A stretch of 64,000 bases of DNA, from assembly GCA_963204915.1 (NCBI GenBank), contig CAUJHS010000091.1, positions 1-64,000 on the forward strand, in the 5' to 3' direction. A program made the position numbers and the translations under genes. Under the pieces are notes generated by a model that was given only the letters and a program-made list of their open reading frames with translations, was not told the DNA's origin and searched no databases. Position 1 is the stretch's first letter. Each line of letters begins with the position of its first letter. Source of the stretch: Planctomycetota bacterium. Its GTDB lineage: Bacteria > Planctomycetota > Planctomycetia > Pirellulales > Pirellulaceae. Shown one piece after another: positions 9,798-19,643 of this stretch.

Positions 9798-11252
9798 ATG
9801 CTGCGAATCTTTCTTGTCGGATGTTTCGTCGTCGCGTGTGCGGCAAGCGCCTTTGGGCAAAAGTCGGCCTTGTACGACTCAATCAATCGGCGCGACGACG
9901 CCGCATGGCAGGCGGCGCTGAAAATTTGGGAATGGGCCGAGCCGGGTTATCAAGAGACACGATCATCGGCCCTGTTGGCCGACATGCTCGAAGGCGCCGG
10001 CTTCCGCGTCACACGCGGCGTGGCCGACATCCCCACCGCGTTCATTGCCGAGTTTGGTCAGGGTAAGCCGGTGATCGGGCTGCTGGGCGAGTACGACGCG
10101 CTTCCGGGCCTTTCGCAAAAACCCACGCCCCAGCGCGACCCTCGCGAGGAAACGACCTGGGGCCATGCCTGCGGCCACCATTTGTTTGGCGTTGCGTCAG
10201 CTTCGGCCGCCATCGCGCTCGCCGAACAAATCAAAGCCGGGAAGCTGCAAGGAACCGTGCGCTTTTACGGTTGTCCGGCCGAGGAAGGAGGCGGCGCCAA
10301 GGTGTTCATGGTGCGAGCCGGTTTGTTTGACGATTGCGACGCCGCATTGCATTGGCATCCGGCCAGCCGCAACTCTGCCGGCGATCGAAGCTCACTGGCC
10401 CGCATCGCGGTCAAATTTCGCTTCTTTGGAGTGGCGGCCCATGCCGCGGGAGCGCCCGAACAAGGCCGCTCGGCCCTCGATGCCGTTGAATTAACCAATC
10501 ACGCCGCACAGCTTCTGCGCGAACATACGCCGGAGTACACGCGCATTCATCATGTGGTGACGGACGGCGGCTCGGCGCCGAACATCGTGCCCGAGTTCGC
10601 GGAGGCGTACTATTACATTCGCCATCCGCAATCGCAGGTGCTGCGTCCTTTGTACCGACGGCTCGAGTTGTGCGCTCAGGCCGGCGCGCTGGCCACGGAA
10701 ACGAAGCTCGAAATCGATTACCAAGGCGGCATTCGCGAGATCTTGCCGAACAATGCCTTAGCGCAAGCAGCCCTGAAGAACTTACAAACCCTGAACGACC
10801 TGCGTTACGCTCCTGAGGAAATCGAGTTCGCCACGCGCATCAAAGACTCGCTCGCTCAACCGCAGCCGCTGGAAGACATCGAGCGCGTGCATGACCAAAG
10901 CGGTACGACCGGAACCGGCTCGACCGATGTGGGCGACGTTTCCTGGGTCACACCAACTACTGGCTTCACCACCGCGTGCTGGGTTCCCGGCACGCCGGGC
11001 CATTCCTGGCAAGCCACGGCGTGCGGCGCCACGCCGCAAGCCCGCCGGGGGATGAACCTCGCGGCCCGCGTGCTGGCCGCCACGGCCTGGGACATCTACC
11101 AGAACCCCGCACTCTTGAAGGCCGCGCAAGACGAACATCGCCGCCGTGTGGGCCAGGAAAAGTACGAGTCGCTGTTGCAACCCGGCCAAAAAGTCCCCCT
11201 CGACTACCGCAAGCCCCCGAAACGCGAACAAGCCCCGCCGATGACGGAATGA
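9798..11252 (+). CDS. M20 family amidohydrolase, AbgB-like, secreted
   Basis: The 484-aa product has a signal peptide (MLRIFLVGCFVVACAASAFG) and the M20/AbgB hydrolase fold. Metal motifs are GLLGEYDALPG (about residue 93), WGHACGHH (about 121) and CPAEEGGG (about 157). The C-terminal half holds the dimerisation domain and a GSTDVGDVSW motif typical of AbgB-type enzymes. The family cleaves amide bonds of N-acyl amino acids or p-aminobenzoyl-glutamate. The ATG at 9798 was chosen because the signal peptide starts there; the open frame extends upstream into the glycosidase gene. The two genes run in the same direction 88 bp apart. Confidence 0.9.
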   Translation: MLRIFLVGCFVVACAASAFGQKSALYDSINRRDDAAWQAALKIWEWAEPGYQETRSSALLADMLEGAGFRVTRGVADIPTAFIAEFGQGKPVIGLLGEYDALPGLSQKPTPQRDPREETTWGHACGHHLFGVASASAAIALAEQIKAGKLQGTVRFYGCPAEEGGGAKVFMVRAGLFDDCDAALHWHPASRNSAGDRSSLARIAVKFRFFGVAAHAAGAPEQGRSALDAVELTNHAAQLLREHTPEYTRIHHVVTDGGSAPNIVPEFAEAYYYIRHPQSQVLRPLYRRLELCAQAGALATETKLEIDYQGGIREILPNNALAQAALKNLQTLNDLRYAPEEIEFATRIKDSLAQPQPLEDIERVHDQSGTTGTGSTDVGDVSWVTPTTGFTTACWVPGTPGHSWQATACGATPQARRGMNLAARVLAATAWDIYQNPALLKAAQDEHRRRVGQEKYESLLQPGQKVPLDYRKPPKREQAPPMTE

Positions 11253-11575
11253 AAGGGGCCTTTCGCGCACGACAGACAACGACGTTGCTAACTCTTCCCA
11301 ATCGAAAATAAAGCAACATCCGTAGGTTCAAAAATGGCGGTTCATAACTTGTGACCAGAAAAACGACGGGTCAACAACGACACATCCGACGCCGTTTCCT
11401 GCCCATCACGTCGGAGACTCCATCGCCCGCGTGAACCCATGGGCGATCATTAATCGAGCGTCGTGCTCGTTCCCGTAGGTCATAGGAGAAATTTGGCGCA
11501 TGGCGAACCTGGGCCGTTCACTTCTTGTCTTGGGGAGACCTTACTCCGCCTCCAACGGAACCCGACGTTCGACCC
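11253..11575. other. intergenic stretch without recognisable features
   Basis: The stretch has lower GC than its neighbours and probably holds the promoter of the ankyrin gene. No hairpin terminator or RNA gene was recognised. Confidence 0.4.
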
Positions 11576-12106
11576 ATGGGAAAACGCGTATTCGAGAAGG
11601 CCGACTTCTATTTGTGTCGCGGCGACCGGAAACGACTTCGACGACTGTTGCGCAAACATCGTTATTTGCTGAACTCGCAAAACTCGATGCTTGTTTATCG
11701 CGCCGTTTGGCAGTACCACGCGATGTTGCCGTGGCTCTTGGCGCAAGGCGTTCATCCCGACTGCAAGATGAGCGCCGATGACGGCACGCCGCTCATGTCC
11801 GCCGCGGCGGACGGCGATCTAGCCACGATGCGATGCCTTCTTGACTACGGCGCCGATCCGAATGCACGAAATGGACGCAATGAACTGCCGCTTGGTTTTG
11901 CGTGCAGTTATGAGCAGTGGGACGCCGCCCGCTTGCTCGTGGAGCGCGGGGCGGACGTCAATGGAATTGAGAACGAAGGCAGAACGCACCTGGATTGGGT
12001 GATGATTGGTAACAAGGAACCAGGGATTCAACTGCTACGCTCGCTCGGCGGTCTTCTCTTCGCCGAACTTCAGGCCGTTAACGATCAGGCGAAGGAAACG
12101 ACATAA
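11576..12106 (+). CDS. ankyrin-repeat protein
   Basis: The cytoplasmic-looking protein of 176 aa contains at least three ankyrin-type units: DGTPLMSAAADGDLATMRCL with DYGADPNARN, then NELPLGFACSYEQWDAARLL with ERGADVNGIENEG, then a weaker third repeat. Ankyrin repeats mediate protein-protein binding and give no enzyme activity. The basic segment KLRRLLRKHRYLL-like near residue 25 may be a degenerate first repeat. The ATG at 11576 was preferred over an in-frame TTG at 11525. It is convergent with the thioredoxin-tailed gene. Confidence 0.72.
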   Translation: MGKRVFEKADFYLCRGDRKRLRRLLRKHRYLLNSQNSMLVYRAVWQYHAMLPWLLAQGVHPDCKMSADDGTPLMSAAADGDLATMRCLLDYGADPNARNGRNELPLGFACSYEQWDAARLLVERGADVNGIENEGRTHLDWVMIGNKEPGIQLLRSLGGLLFAELQAVNDQAKETT

Positions 12107-12196
12107 ATGAATGTGCCGTACTGCTCCCAACGACATTCGACCTCGGGCAGGGCGCATGCGTGCGATCAATTCGACCGTAAGTGCGGAATTGCCGCG

Positions 12197-15091
12197 TTAT
12201 TCGGCGAGGCTTTGAATGAGTTCTTCGATTTCGGCCTCGGTCAATTGGCGGCGAGACTGCAAGAGCATCTTTCGGAGATGCGTCTTTCCCTCAAAATCAC
12301 ATGGGTAACCGATATTTCCGAGAGGCCCGTTGCTGTTGATGAGCATGGCGCCTTCCTCGTCAAAGATTGCGTGAAAGGGAACCCCGTAGCTCTCGCCGCG
12401 CGTCAACCGTTCGGCGACAGCCGCACCGTTCTGATCGCGAACGTCGTCAATCTTGAGCATAATGTAATCTTTCTCAAGCCGTCCGCGTTGATCGTCAATC
12501 CACCGAGCCAGTCGAAAACACGGCCCACAATTACGTTGGCTAATGCGGACCCAAACGCGCCGATCGGTAGCCTTAGCCTTTGCAAAGGCGTCTCGCCAAT
12601 TTTGCTCGGCGTCATCTCGTGGCGGCGCCTGAGAGCGAACGAACTCGGCTGCTTTCTGTGCTGCGACGGGATCCGAAGGGTCGATTTCCAATCGACCCAG
12701 CTCGCGTCCCTGAGCATCGAGCGCGTAAGCTGCAATGCGGCCTTCGGTCGGCAACGCCCAGCGCTGGCTTTTTAGGAAATCTAAGTCGCCAGGGGCGAGT
12801 TGTTCCGGTCCGCAAAGCGCCGTGAGTTGTAGGAAAGCCGCGACATCGTCCTGAGCGTCAGGATCGACGAGGTTTTCGTCAATAAATCGAGTCGCCGTTT
12901 GGCCGCCGTGGGAGAGGATCACCATCGCACGAAAACCTGAGAGTAAGGCGTCGCGCAGCGTTGTTTGAAATCGCTCGGCCAGCGGAGCCCTTTGGCGAAG
13001 GGTCGTTCCGGTGTTCAAACGAAATATTGCGGGAGGGCGCGGATTGTTGAGTTGCAAGTAGATCGCGCCGAGGTCCTCGACACTGATCGAGCCGTGAAGG
13101 GAGTTCGTTCGCAAAGCGACCTTCGTTTGGCACGGTGCGCCAACCAGCCTGAACTCGCCCTGCTCGTTCGTCGTCGTTTCGATCCGTTTAGCTTCGAAGC
13201 TTGTCGCAAAGTGTTTGTATTGACTTTGCCTCCCTTCAATGCGCACTACTCCCCAAACGCGATGGCCGACAAGGGGCGCGTCGTTTTCCCCGAGCAGTCG
13301 TCCCTGGAACGCGCTGGTCGGGTGCAGACGCACTTCGATCGGCGCGTCCAGGTCTTGGATGATGACGGAACCCGCCGCCTGGCCGTCTTTCGTCGCGGCG
13401 AAAACGCCGAGCCGTGTTGCCGAGACATCGCCGGCAAACGAACCATCTTTGCCGCATGTCAGCGTTTGCCGGAAATCGTAGTCGCCGTCAATGGCGCCAA
13501 GTTCGATTTGGGCGTCTTCCAAATTCGCCACAAGCCCTTCCGCGAGGACCAACCGACCTGTGACATGCTGTTTCTCATCCACTTCGCGATGTAACTTGAT
13601 CGTGGCCGCTTCGCCGCGGCGGACCTCCACCGCAGTTTCCGTTCGCCAAAGCGGTGTATAGACCGACACACTCAACTTGCCGGGAAGCGTGTGGACGGTG
13701 GCTCGTCCCGACCCATCGGTCGTTGTCCACCATTGCGGTCCTCCAGTTCCGCGATGTTCGCCGTCGGCCTGTCGCCAGGAAAACACATGCTCCCGGTGAA
13801 TGTTGGCCGTCAGGTTTGCATACGGCCTTTGCTGTGGTCCTGACGTCGCGACAAGTTCAACCGGTTGCCCTTCGCTTACCGCAAGTTGGATCGGGGTGAA
13901 CTGCCCGGATTCAGACCGGTATGGTATCAGGTCGATAATGTCGCTCACCCAACGCGCATCCACTGCGAACGCACAGTACGTGGCGTCGGGCAGAACTTCG
14001 ACCGAGAAAGCTCCGTCAGGATCGGTAAATGTTGACAAAACATCGCGATAGTTTTCTCTCTCGCCCTGAAACGAATCCAGCGTTACCAAGAAACCGCCGG
14101 CATGGGCGTCCGGCGAAATGACCCGTCCGCGGATTTGCTTTCGCTCTCGGCCTTGCTTGACCTTAAATACGATCGCCTCGCTTTGAACCTCTGGCTCACC
14201 TTCGAGCACCCATCGACTGGCGCCGAATTCAGCATAAACGTGGCAATTCTCCCAGTCGGGAAACCAGGGATATGCGGCTTCACCGCAGGCATCGGACGTC
14301 ATGGAGGAGAACTCATTCGTCCCGAGGAAGTTGTAATTCGGAGACGCCGTCGCGACTTGCAGCACGAAGTCGATCCCTGGCGCTGGCGCTCCCTGCTCGT
14401 CGACGAACCGCAACTTCTGGCTGCGGCACTTGCTCAATTCCACGATATGCTCCTGAGCGTTCGGATCACGAGTTGGCTTGCGGTTGAAGCTGAAACCGCC
14501 GATGCGAAAGTCCTCGGTCCACGCGGTTAAGGCGGTCAAGCTTTGCTGCGGCAAGAGGTCGAAGTGGGCGACTCCCTTTGCGTTGGAGAGCGCTCGTAAC
14601 TTAATCCCAAAATCCAGTTCCGCTTGGACCGTTGCGTCGGCAACAGAGTTCCCCTTGTCGGAAACATGCACCGCGACCCGGCGAACTGGCGATTGGAGCG
14701 TTAATTTGACGCCCTCGGTTGCCGCCTGTCGCAGCTCGAAAGCATTGAGTTTGAGGCAGGCGATATGTTCGCCTTGGGCCGAGGTCGCCTTCAGCCACAA
14801 AGAATGCCAAGGCGATTGATTGACCGGAACCAGTACCTCAAACCGATGGCCTTCGACGGTGGGATTCAACGGAGGGTCAGAGGCGGACGTGTTCAAAAGG
14901 CCTGAAATCGTAACTTCATTCGCTGGCGAGCCATCCGCGTGGAAGACCTCGCCTTTCAAGCGGATAAGCAAATCCTTGCCAGATGATCGTAACCACATGT
15001 CGGCCGTTTGCTGGGCGAACAAACGGTCGCAATTCATCAGGAGAAGCGTGCTGAACACCGCGACGCCGAAGGCTCGGGTAGAAAATCGCAT
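12197..15091 (-). CDS. large secreted protein with carboxypeptidase-regulatory-like modules and C-terminal thioredoxin-like domain
   Basis: The 964-aa protein has a signal peptide (AFGVAVFSTLLLMNCDRLFA) and a long series of beta-rich, transthyretin/CarboxypepD_reg-like modules, recognisable by recurring patterns such as TDPDGAFSVEVLPD, TDGSGRATVHTLPG and TNEQGEFRLVGAP. The last 130 residues form a thioredoxin-like domain with a CGPC redox motif (about residue 857) and YGVPFHAIFDEEG, the usual cis-Pro region. Such proteins may work in disulfide chemistry or surface processes in planctomycetes; the real role is unknown. The ATG at 15091 was preferred to a TTG at 15133 since it directly precedes the signal peptide. 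Confidence 0.75.
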   Translation of the reverse strand: MRFSTRAFGVAVFSTLLLMNCDRLFAQQTADMWLRSSGKDLLIRLKGEVFHADGSPANEVTISGLLNTSASDPPLNPTVEGHRFEVLVPVNQSPWHSLWLKATSAQGEHIACLKLNAFELRQAATEGVKLTLQSPVRRVAVHVSDKGNSVADATVQAELDFGIKLRALSNAKGVAHFDLLPQQSLTALTAWTEDFRIGGFSFNRKPTRDPNAQEHIVELSKCRSQKLRFVDEQGAPAPGIDFVLQVATASPNYNFLGTNEFSSMTSDACGEAAYPWFPDWENCHVYAEFGASRWVLEGEPEVQSEAIVFKVKQGRERKQIRGRVISPDAHAGGFLVTLDSFQGERENYRDVLSTFTDPDGAFSVEVLPDATYCAFAVDARWVSDIIDLIPYRSESGQFTPIQLAVSEGQPVELVATSGPQQRPYANLTANIHREHVFSWRQADGEHRGTGGPQWWTTTDGSGRATVHTLPGKLSVSVYTPLWRTETAVEVRRGEAATIKLHREVDEKQHVTGRLVLAEGLVANLEDAQIELGAIDGDYDFRQTLTCGKDGSFAGDVSATRLGVFAATKDGQAAGSVIIQDLDAPIEVRLHPTSAFQGRLLGENDAPLVGHRVWGVVRIEGRQSQYKHFATSFEAKRIETTTNEQGEFRLVGAPCQTKVALRTNSLHGSISVEDLGAIYLQLNNPRPPAIFRLNTGTTLRQRAPLAERFQTTLRDALLSGFRAMVILSHGGQTATRFIDENLVDPDAQDDVAAFLQLTALCGPEQLAPGDLDFLKSQRWALPTEGRIAAYALDAQGRELGRLEIDPSDPVAAQKAAEFVRSQAPPRDDAEQNWRDAFAKAKATDRRVWVRISQRNCGPCFRLARWIDDQRGRLEKDYIMLKIDDVRDQNGAAVAERLTRGESYGVPFHAIFDEEGAMLINSNGPLGNIGYPCDFEGKTHLRKMLLQSRRQLTEAEIEELIQSLAE

Positions 15092-15151
15092 GAGGAGAAC
15101 AAGCTTAGAAAAGTTGAAGGCTGTCGCTCGCAATTTCTACAACACGGTGTG

Positions 15152-15484
15152 TTATTGTAATCCAGGCAATGGGGACGCCAACAGGTACTCTTGTACCGGG
15201 CGGCCTGTGAGCACGTGTTCTTGGAGAATTCGTTCGAGCACCGCCGGGGTGCAGTGGCCGTACCAGCAGCGGTCGGGCAAAACTACGGCGATCGGTCCGC
15301 CCTGGCAGATGCCGACACACTGCATGGGAAGGCGCAATACGCCAGCGCGGCCGTCCAGCCGCAATTCCTTGAGGCGCTCCTTCAAGTAACGCCACGACTG
15401 CTTCATTTGTTTACGGCTGGCGCATTTGGCGCGGCGCCGGTCCACACACAGCAAGATATAACGCTCGGCCGAGCCAGCGCCCAT
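15152..15484 (-). CDS. thioredoxin-like [2Fe-2S] ferredoxin domain protein
   Basis: The 110-aa product begins [14 protein letters not shown] and carries CVGICQGGP and YGHCTP, giving the four-cysteine pattern of Shethna-type [2Fe-2S] ferredoxins with a thioredoxin-like fold. It should carry electrons in the cytoplasm. The ATG at 15484 gives the family's usual length. An extended open frame reaches back into the AI-2E gene with a proline-rich leader that I consider non-coding. It lies 127 bp downstream of the AI-2E transporter gene on the same strand, possibly in one transcript. Confidence 0.7.
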   Translation of the reverse strand: MGAGSAERYILLCVDRRRAKCASRKQMKQSWRYLKERLKELRLDGRAGVLRLPMQCVGICQGGPIAVVLPDRCWYGHCTPAVLERILQEHVLTGRPVQEYLLASPLPGLQ

Positions 15485-15611
15485 CTTCTTCGCGCGCCGA
15501 CGCGCGGAACCGGGAGGTGGTGGCGGAAGTTCCAAGGCAAGACTCCTTCGCGATCGCTCAAAGTCACGAATCAAACGACCTACAAGCAGGGCGACCGAAA
15601 AACAGCGCGAC

Positions 15612-16733
15612 TCAAGACCGGGGCGCCGCGCCGGTCGCATCCGCCGCATGGCCGCGCGCGGTGCGGCTCCACCAAATGTCAATCAACGCGGCGGTCGTGG
15701 CCACAATCATGGGGCCCAACACAATACCCGACGTGCCAAACACGGTGATTCCTCCGATGATGGCGAAAAACGCCACCAGCGTATGTTGCCGCAGTCGCTT
15801 GCCCACGAACACCGGGTAAAGCAGGTTGTCGATCAGCCCCACGACCACCAGGCCCCAAAACGTCAGGAGCGCGGCCTGGCCCCAGTTGCCCTGCGACGCC
15901 AACCAGGCGGCCGCGGGCGCCCAAACCACGAAGGCCCCCAGGTACGGCACGACGGCCAAAATCGCCATCACGGCGCCCCACAGCACCGGCGCCGGCAAGC
16001 CGAGCCACCAAAACATGAGTCCGCCCAGCGTGCCTTGCACCGCCGCCACCACAATGGTGCCGTAAATCGTCGCGTGAATCGTGTCGTCCAGGCGGCGCAG
16101 CAGGTCGTTGGTCTCTTGGGTCGAAAGCGGCATGTAGTCTTTCACCGCTTCCACGGCTTTCGGCTCATCGCGAAACAAAAAGAACAACACGAGCAACGTG
16201 ATGAGCAACTGCACCGCGATCCACACCGAGCCGCTAACGGTGGCCGAGACGTTTTCCCCCAGACGTGCGGTAACCTGGCTGAGCGCTTGGTCAATCCGGA
16301 CGTTTTCTTTGATCCACTTCGTTACGGGCGCCAAACGCGGATACTGCCGGGCCAACATCTCGATGCGTTTGGGGCTGGCCTGTTTTTCGATCTTCTCGAA
16401 ATTCGCCGCAATGCTGGACGCCTGACTAAACACTTGCCACGTAACCAGCACCAGCGGCGCCAACAATAACAGCGTCACTAGCGCCACGGAAATCACCGCG
16501 GCAACGCCTTCATAGGGAATCCGTGCGGCGATCCAATGATGCACCGGCCGGGCCACGACCGCCAACGCCAAGGCCCACGTAAGCGCAGGCAAGAACGGAT
16601 ACACCACGAGATAACACAAATACACCGCGACGGCGGTCGCGATGAGCAGGGCGATCGTGGTCACGCGCTCGCGCGTCAACACGCCGGTGTGCGTAACTTT
16701 CTTGGGTTCCTCGGAAGGCCGTTCGGACGTCAC
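15612..16733 (-). CDS. AI-2E family transporter
   Basis: The 373-aa membrane protein has about eight hydrophobic segments in the AI-2E/TqsA/PerM arrangement: a pair of helices at about 25-70, a third near 80-105, a soluble loop (about 110-170), then helices through 340 including [25 protein letters not shown], the conserved core of the family. Members export small signals or catalyse Na+/H+ exchange; the substrate here is unknown. The hydrophilic N-terminus is short and the ATG at 16733 fits. Confidence 0.9.
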   Translation of the reverse strand: MTSERPSEEPKKVTHTGVLTRERVTTIALLIATAVAVYLCYLVVYPFLPALTWALALAVVARPVHHWIAARIPYEGVAAVISVALVTLLLLAPLVLVTWQVFSQASSIAANFEKIEKQASPKRIEMLARQYPRLAPVTKWIKENVRIDQALSQVTARLGENVSATVSGSVWIAVQLLITLLVLFFLFRDEPKAVEAVKDYMPLSTQETNDLLRRLDDTIHATIYGTIVVAAVQGTLGGLMFWWLGLPAPVLWGAVMAILAVVPYLGAFVVWAPAAAWLASQGNWGQAALLTFWGLVVVGLIDNLLYPVFVGKRLRQHTLVAFFAIIGGITVFGTSGIVLGPMIVATTAALIDIWWSRTARGHAADATGAAPRS

Positions 16734-16862
16734 AAGGCGAGGCTTTCGAACAAGCGGCTTGGAGCAAAACGCGTCTTCCTATCGTAGTCGCCTGAAGCCG
16801 CCCTCGGAACCGCATGCGCGGCGACTTAGGGTATGCCGCCGCACCGCGATTGGAAACTCCGG

Positions 16863-17525
16863 TTACGGCGCCGGAGGCGCCTCAACTTCGGGCTCGGCCG
16901 GTTGCTCGGCGATCAAGTTCCATTTGCCTCCTAATTTGAACCAGCTTTGTCCCGTGACGCGTTCAATGCGCAGGGCCGCATGTTTGCCGGCGCCAGCGGG
17001 CTGCAAGTGGATGTCGTAATCGCCGGGCGAGGTGGGGCCGGTTTCTTCGATCTTCGCCCAGTTGGCGCCGTCGAAGAGCCAGGCTTCGCCCGTGCGCGGG
17101 ACAAAGCGAATCGCTTCGTAGTTGTCATCCAGGCCGATGGTGCGCATCTCGTAATTTTTCTGGCCGGGCGTCACGGCGATCGCTCCCGATTCGTTCAGAA
17201 CGTACAAGTCGTTGCCGCCCAGGCGATCGCGGAACAATTCCCAACCGAACTTGCGGGTTTCGTCGGTATAGACCGTTTCATCGGCGGCGAGAATTTGGAA
17301 CCAACCGGCGACGATACGTTCTAACCGACCGGGCGCCGCGGGTTGGGGCGCCGCGGGAGCTTCTTCGGCCGGCGCCTCGGCGGGGGCGTCTTCCCCCTCA
17401 GCAGGCTTGGCCGCGTCTTGATCTTGCGCCAGCAGCCCGACGCTGCGCGCTCCGCCTTGCATGAGCACTCCACCCAACAACAAACACACGGCGCCAAACA
17501 GGGCAATTTGCCAACGGGAATTCAT
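16863..17525 (-). CDS. secreted protein of unknown function with Ala/Pro/Glu linker
   Basis: The 220-aa protein has a signal or anchor segment (WQIALFGAVCLLLGGVLMQG), an Ala-Pro-Glu-rich linker at about 38-67, and then a compact domain starting RLERIVAGWFQILAADETVY. Repeating W and hydrophobic beta patterns (GEAWLFDGANWAKIEE, SWFKLGGKWNLI) suggest a beta-rich exported domain. I do not recognise the family. It probably has its own promoter in the 424-bp gap on its upstream side. Confidence 0.65.
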   Translation of the reverse strand: MNSRWQIALFGAVCLLLGGVLMQGGARSVGLLAQDQDAAKPAEGEDAPAEAPAEEAPAAPQPAAPGRLERIVAGWFQILAADETVYTDETRKFGWELFRDRLGGNDLYVLNESGAIAVTPGQKNYEMRTIGLDDNYEAIRFVPRTGEAWLFDGANWAKIEETGPTSPGDYDIHLQPAGAGKHAALRIERVTGQSWFKLGGKWNLIAEQPAEPEVEAPPAP

Positions 17526-17949
17526 CGCAGCGCTCCTGAAACCAAGGGAAAAACCGCAGATTCACCCTCCCTAAGCTACAAACGCATCGATCGGCAGGCA
17601 AGGATCATCTTGGGAAAACAACGGCTTTCGAGAGGAGTTGATCCTTTAGCGTGCGTTGGTATGGCCGTAGTTTATTATACACACGTACAGTAAAAAGTCA
17701 AGTATTGTGGTAACATTTCATGACTAAGAGGTGTCGTTCTTTGATTTTTTTAACTGGCGTTGACGTTGCAACATCTGCTCCAGTACAGATTTGCGCCGTG
17801 AGGCGCGATCGTACTCGCCGCGCACCCTTTTTTCGCTCCGCGCCAGTCCCGAGCGCGCCGCGGGAGCGCAGGGTTGCATTTCCCGCGAGATCGCGAGAAA
17901 GTAACGCTACGTAAAACCCCCTGGCAGCGACGCCTTGGAAAGGCTTGGA
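17526..17949. other. divergent intergenic region
   Basis: The 424-bp gap separates the minus-strand secreted protein gene from the plus-strand symporter gene and should contain both promoters. An AT-rich run (TTTATTATACAC) lies near 17671. No RNA gene was recognised. A purine-rich GGAAAGGCTTGGA just before 17950 is the probable ribosome binding site of the symporter. Confidence 0.4.
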
Positions 17950-19356
17950 ATGACGAATCCCGATCTTGACCCCTCCCACCGGCCCATCGCCGGCGCCGAG
18001 ACCATTGCCGAGCCGCGCCGCCGCGTGCCGCTGCATACGAAAATCCTGATTGGTTTGATCCTTGGCGGGCTTGTGGGACTGGCGGCCAATTATTTCGGTA
18101 CGACCGAGGTCGGCGGACCACAAGACGCCGATCAAAACGGCATCCATGACCAACTCGATTGGGTCGCTTCGAATGTGGCCGATCCGATCGGCCGGGTCTT
18201 TTTGCGACTTGTGCTGATGGTCGTTGTCCCGCTGGTCTTTTCGGCGCTGGCACTGGGCGTACTGGAGCTGGGCGACTTGCGGCGGCTCGGGCGCGTGGGC
18301 GTCCGCACGCTGCTGTACACCCTCGTTTTGTCGGGCATGGCGGTGGCGATTGGATTGACGCTCGTCAATGTGATTCGCCCTGGCGAGAGCCTCCCTCAGG
18401 AGAAGCGGGAACGCTTGCTCGCGCAGTATTCCACCGGCGCCGAGAACGCCCTGCAATCGGCCAAGAAGTCGAAGTCGCTCAAAGACGTCCTGCTGGGAAT
18501 CATTCCCGAAAATCCGCTTCAAGAGGCGGCCGGCGCTTTGGACGGCAGCAGCAAAGATAATGGCATGCTGTCGGTCATGTTTTTCGCGGTGATTTTCGGC
18601 GTGGCGATTGCCATGACGCCCGCGCGGACCGGCGTGCTGGTGCAGTTTTTGGAAGGCGTGTTCGATGTCTCGATGACGATCATCGGCTTCGCCATGCGCA
18701 TTGCGCCGCTGGCGGTGGCGTGCCTGGTGTTCGCCATCACGGCGCGCCAGGGCATGGACATTCTCGTGACGTTGTTTTGGTTCGTGCTGACGGTCTTGCT
18801 CGGCATCGGCCTGCAAATGACCGTGGTGTACGGCCTGGTGCTTTACTTTCTGGGGGGTCGCAATCCCGTCCGCTTTTATAACGATATTTCCGAAGCGGCG
18901 TTAACGGCGTTTGGCACCAGCAGTTCCAATGCGACGCTCCCCACATCGCTGCGTGTAGCGGCGGAAAACCTGCGCTTGCCGCGCGAAATCTCGCAGTTCG
19001 TGCTCACCGTGGGCGCTACCGGCAATCAAAATGGCACGGCGCTGTTTGAAGGCGTGGTGGTTTTGTTTTTGGCCCAGGTGTTTGGAGTGGAGCTTTCGAT
19101 CGGGCAGCAATTGACTGTGGTGTTGATGTCGATTCTGGCCGGCGTCGGAACCGCAGGCGTTCCCGGCGGCTCGATTCCCCTGATCGTTATTTTGCTGGTC
19201 AGTATTGGCGTGCCCGGCGAAGGCATTGGCGTGATTTTGGGCGTCGATCGTTTGCTCGATATGTGCCGGACGATGTTGAACGTCACCGGCGACCTGGTGC
19301 TGGCCGCCGCCGTGGCGCATGGCGAAGAAGGCCGGGTCGCGGCCGAACCGGCTTAA
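17950..19356 (+). CDS. dicarboxylate/amino acid:cation symporter (DAACS family)
   Basis: The 468-aa inner-membrane transporter shows the hallmark SLC1/GltP motifs: the serine-rich hairpin TAFGTSSSNATLPTSL (about 320), the unwound GATGNQNGTALFEG helix (NMNGT equivalent, about 357), the second hairpin AGVGTAGVPGGS (about 397), and DRLLDMCRTMLNVTGD, whose Asp/Arg/Asn bind the substrate carboxylates. It should import glutamate, aspartate or C4-dicarboxylates with Na+ or H+. An Arg in the last helix would favour dicarboxylates over neutral amino acids. The ATG at 17950 follows a good Shine-Dalgarno; a TTG at 17935 is an alternative. Confidence 0.93.
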   Translation: MTNPDLDPSHRPIAGAETIAEPRRRVPLHTKILIGLILGGLVGLAANYFGTTEVGGPQDADQNGIHDQLDWVASNVADPIGRVFLRLVLMVVVPLVFSALALGVLELGDLRRLGRVGVRTLLYTLVLSGMAVAIGLTLVNVIRPGESLPQEKRERLLAQYSTGAENALQSAKKSKSLKDVLLGIIPENPLQEAAGALDGSSKDNGMLSVMFFAVIFGVAIAMTPARTGVLVQFLEGVFDVSMTIIGFAMRIAPLAVACLVFAITARQGMDILVTLFWFVLTVLLGIGLQMTVVYGLVLYFLGGRNPVRFYNDISEAALTAFGTSSSNATLPTSLRVAAENLRLPREISQFVLTVGATGNQNGTALFEGVVVLFLAQVFGVELSIGQQLTVVLMSILAGVGTAGVPGGSIPLIVILLVSIGVPGEGIGVILGVDRLLDMCRTMLNVTGDLVLAAAVAHGEEGRVAAEPA

Positions 19357-19643
19357 CCGCGTCGCCTCGTGCGAATCTGACCATCCGTTTGTGCGGCCCA
19401 GCGCGCACGGGTTCCTTCTGGTTGAAGCTTCAGCCCGGCTCTGCGACGATCCATGGCCTTTGGTTTATGGCTTGTGAATTGCTCGTTGATCGAACTGCGT
19501 GTTTGATGGTGTGCTTGGTAAGGCTCTGAGGAAAACCGCCTCGGAGTCGAACCGAACCTCCTGATTCGCATTTGGAGCCGGGACGGTCCTGGCGCGAAAC
19601 AGGGCCGAGCTTCCTCCCGGCTCCTTCATTCAAGGAGCGGGTT

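Noticed and set aside
15648-16469. A 273-aa plus frame opposite the AI-2E transporter
   Set aside because: It is antisense of membrane helices and rich in His, Arg and Gln.
17698-18816. A 372-aa minus-strand frame opposite the symporter
   Set aside because: It is His/Arg/Gln-rich antisense of conserved symporter motifs on the plus strand.
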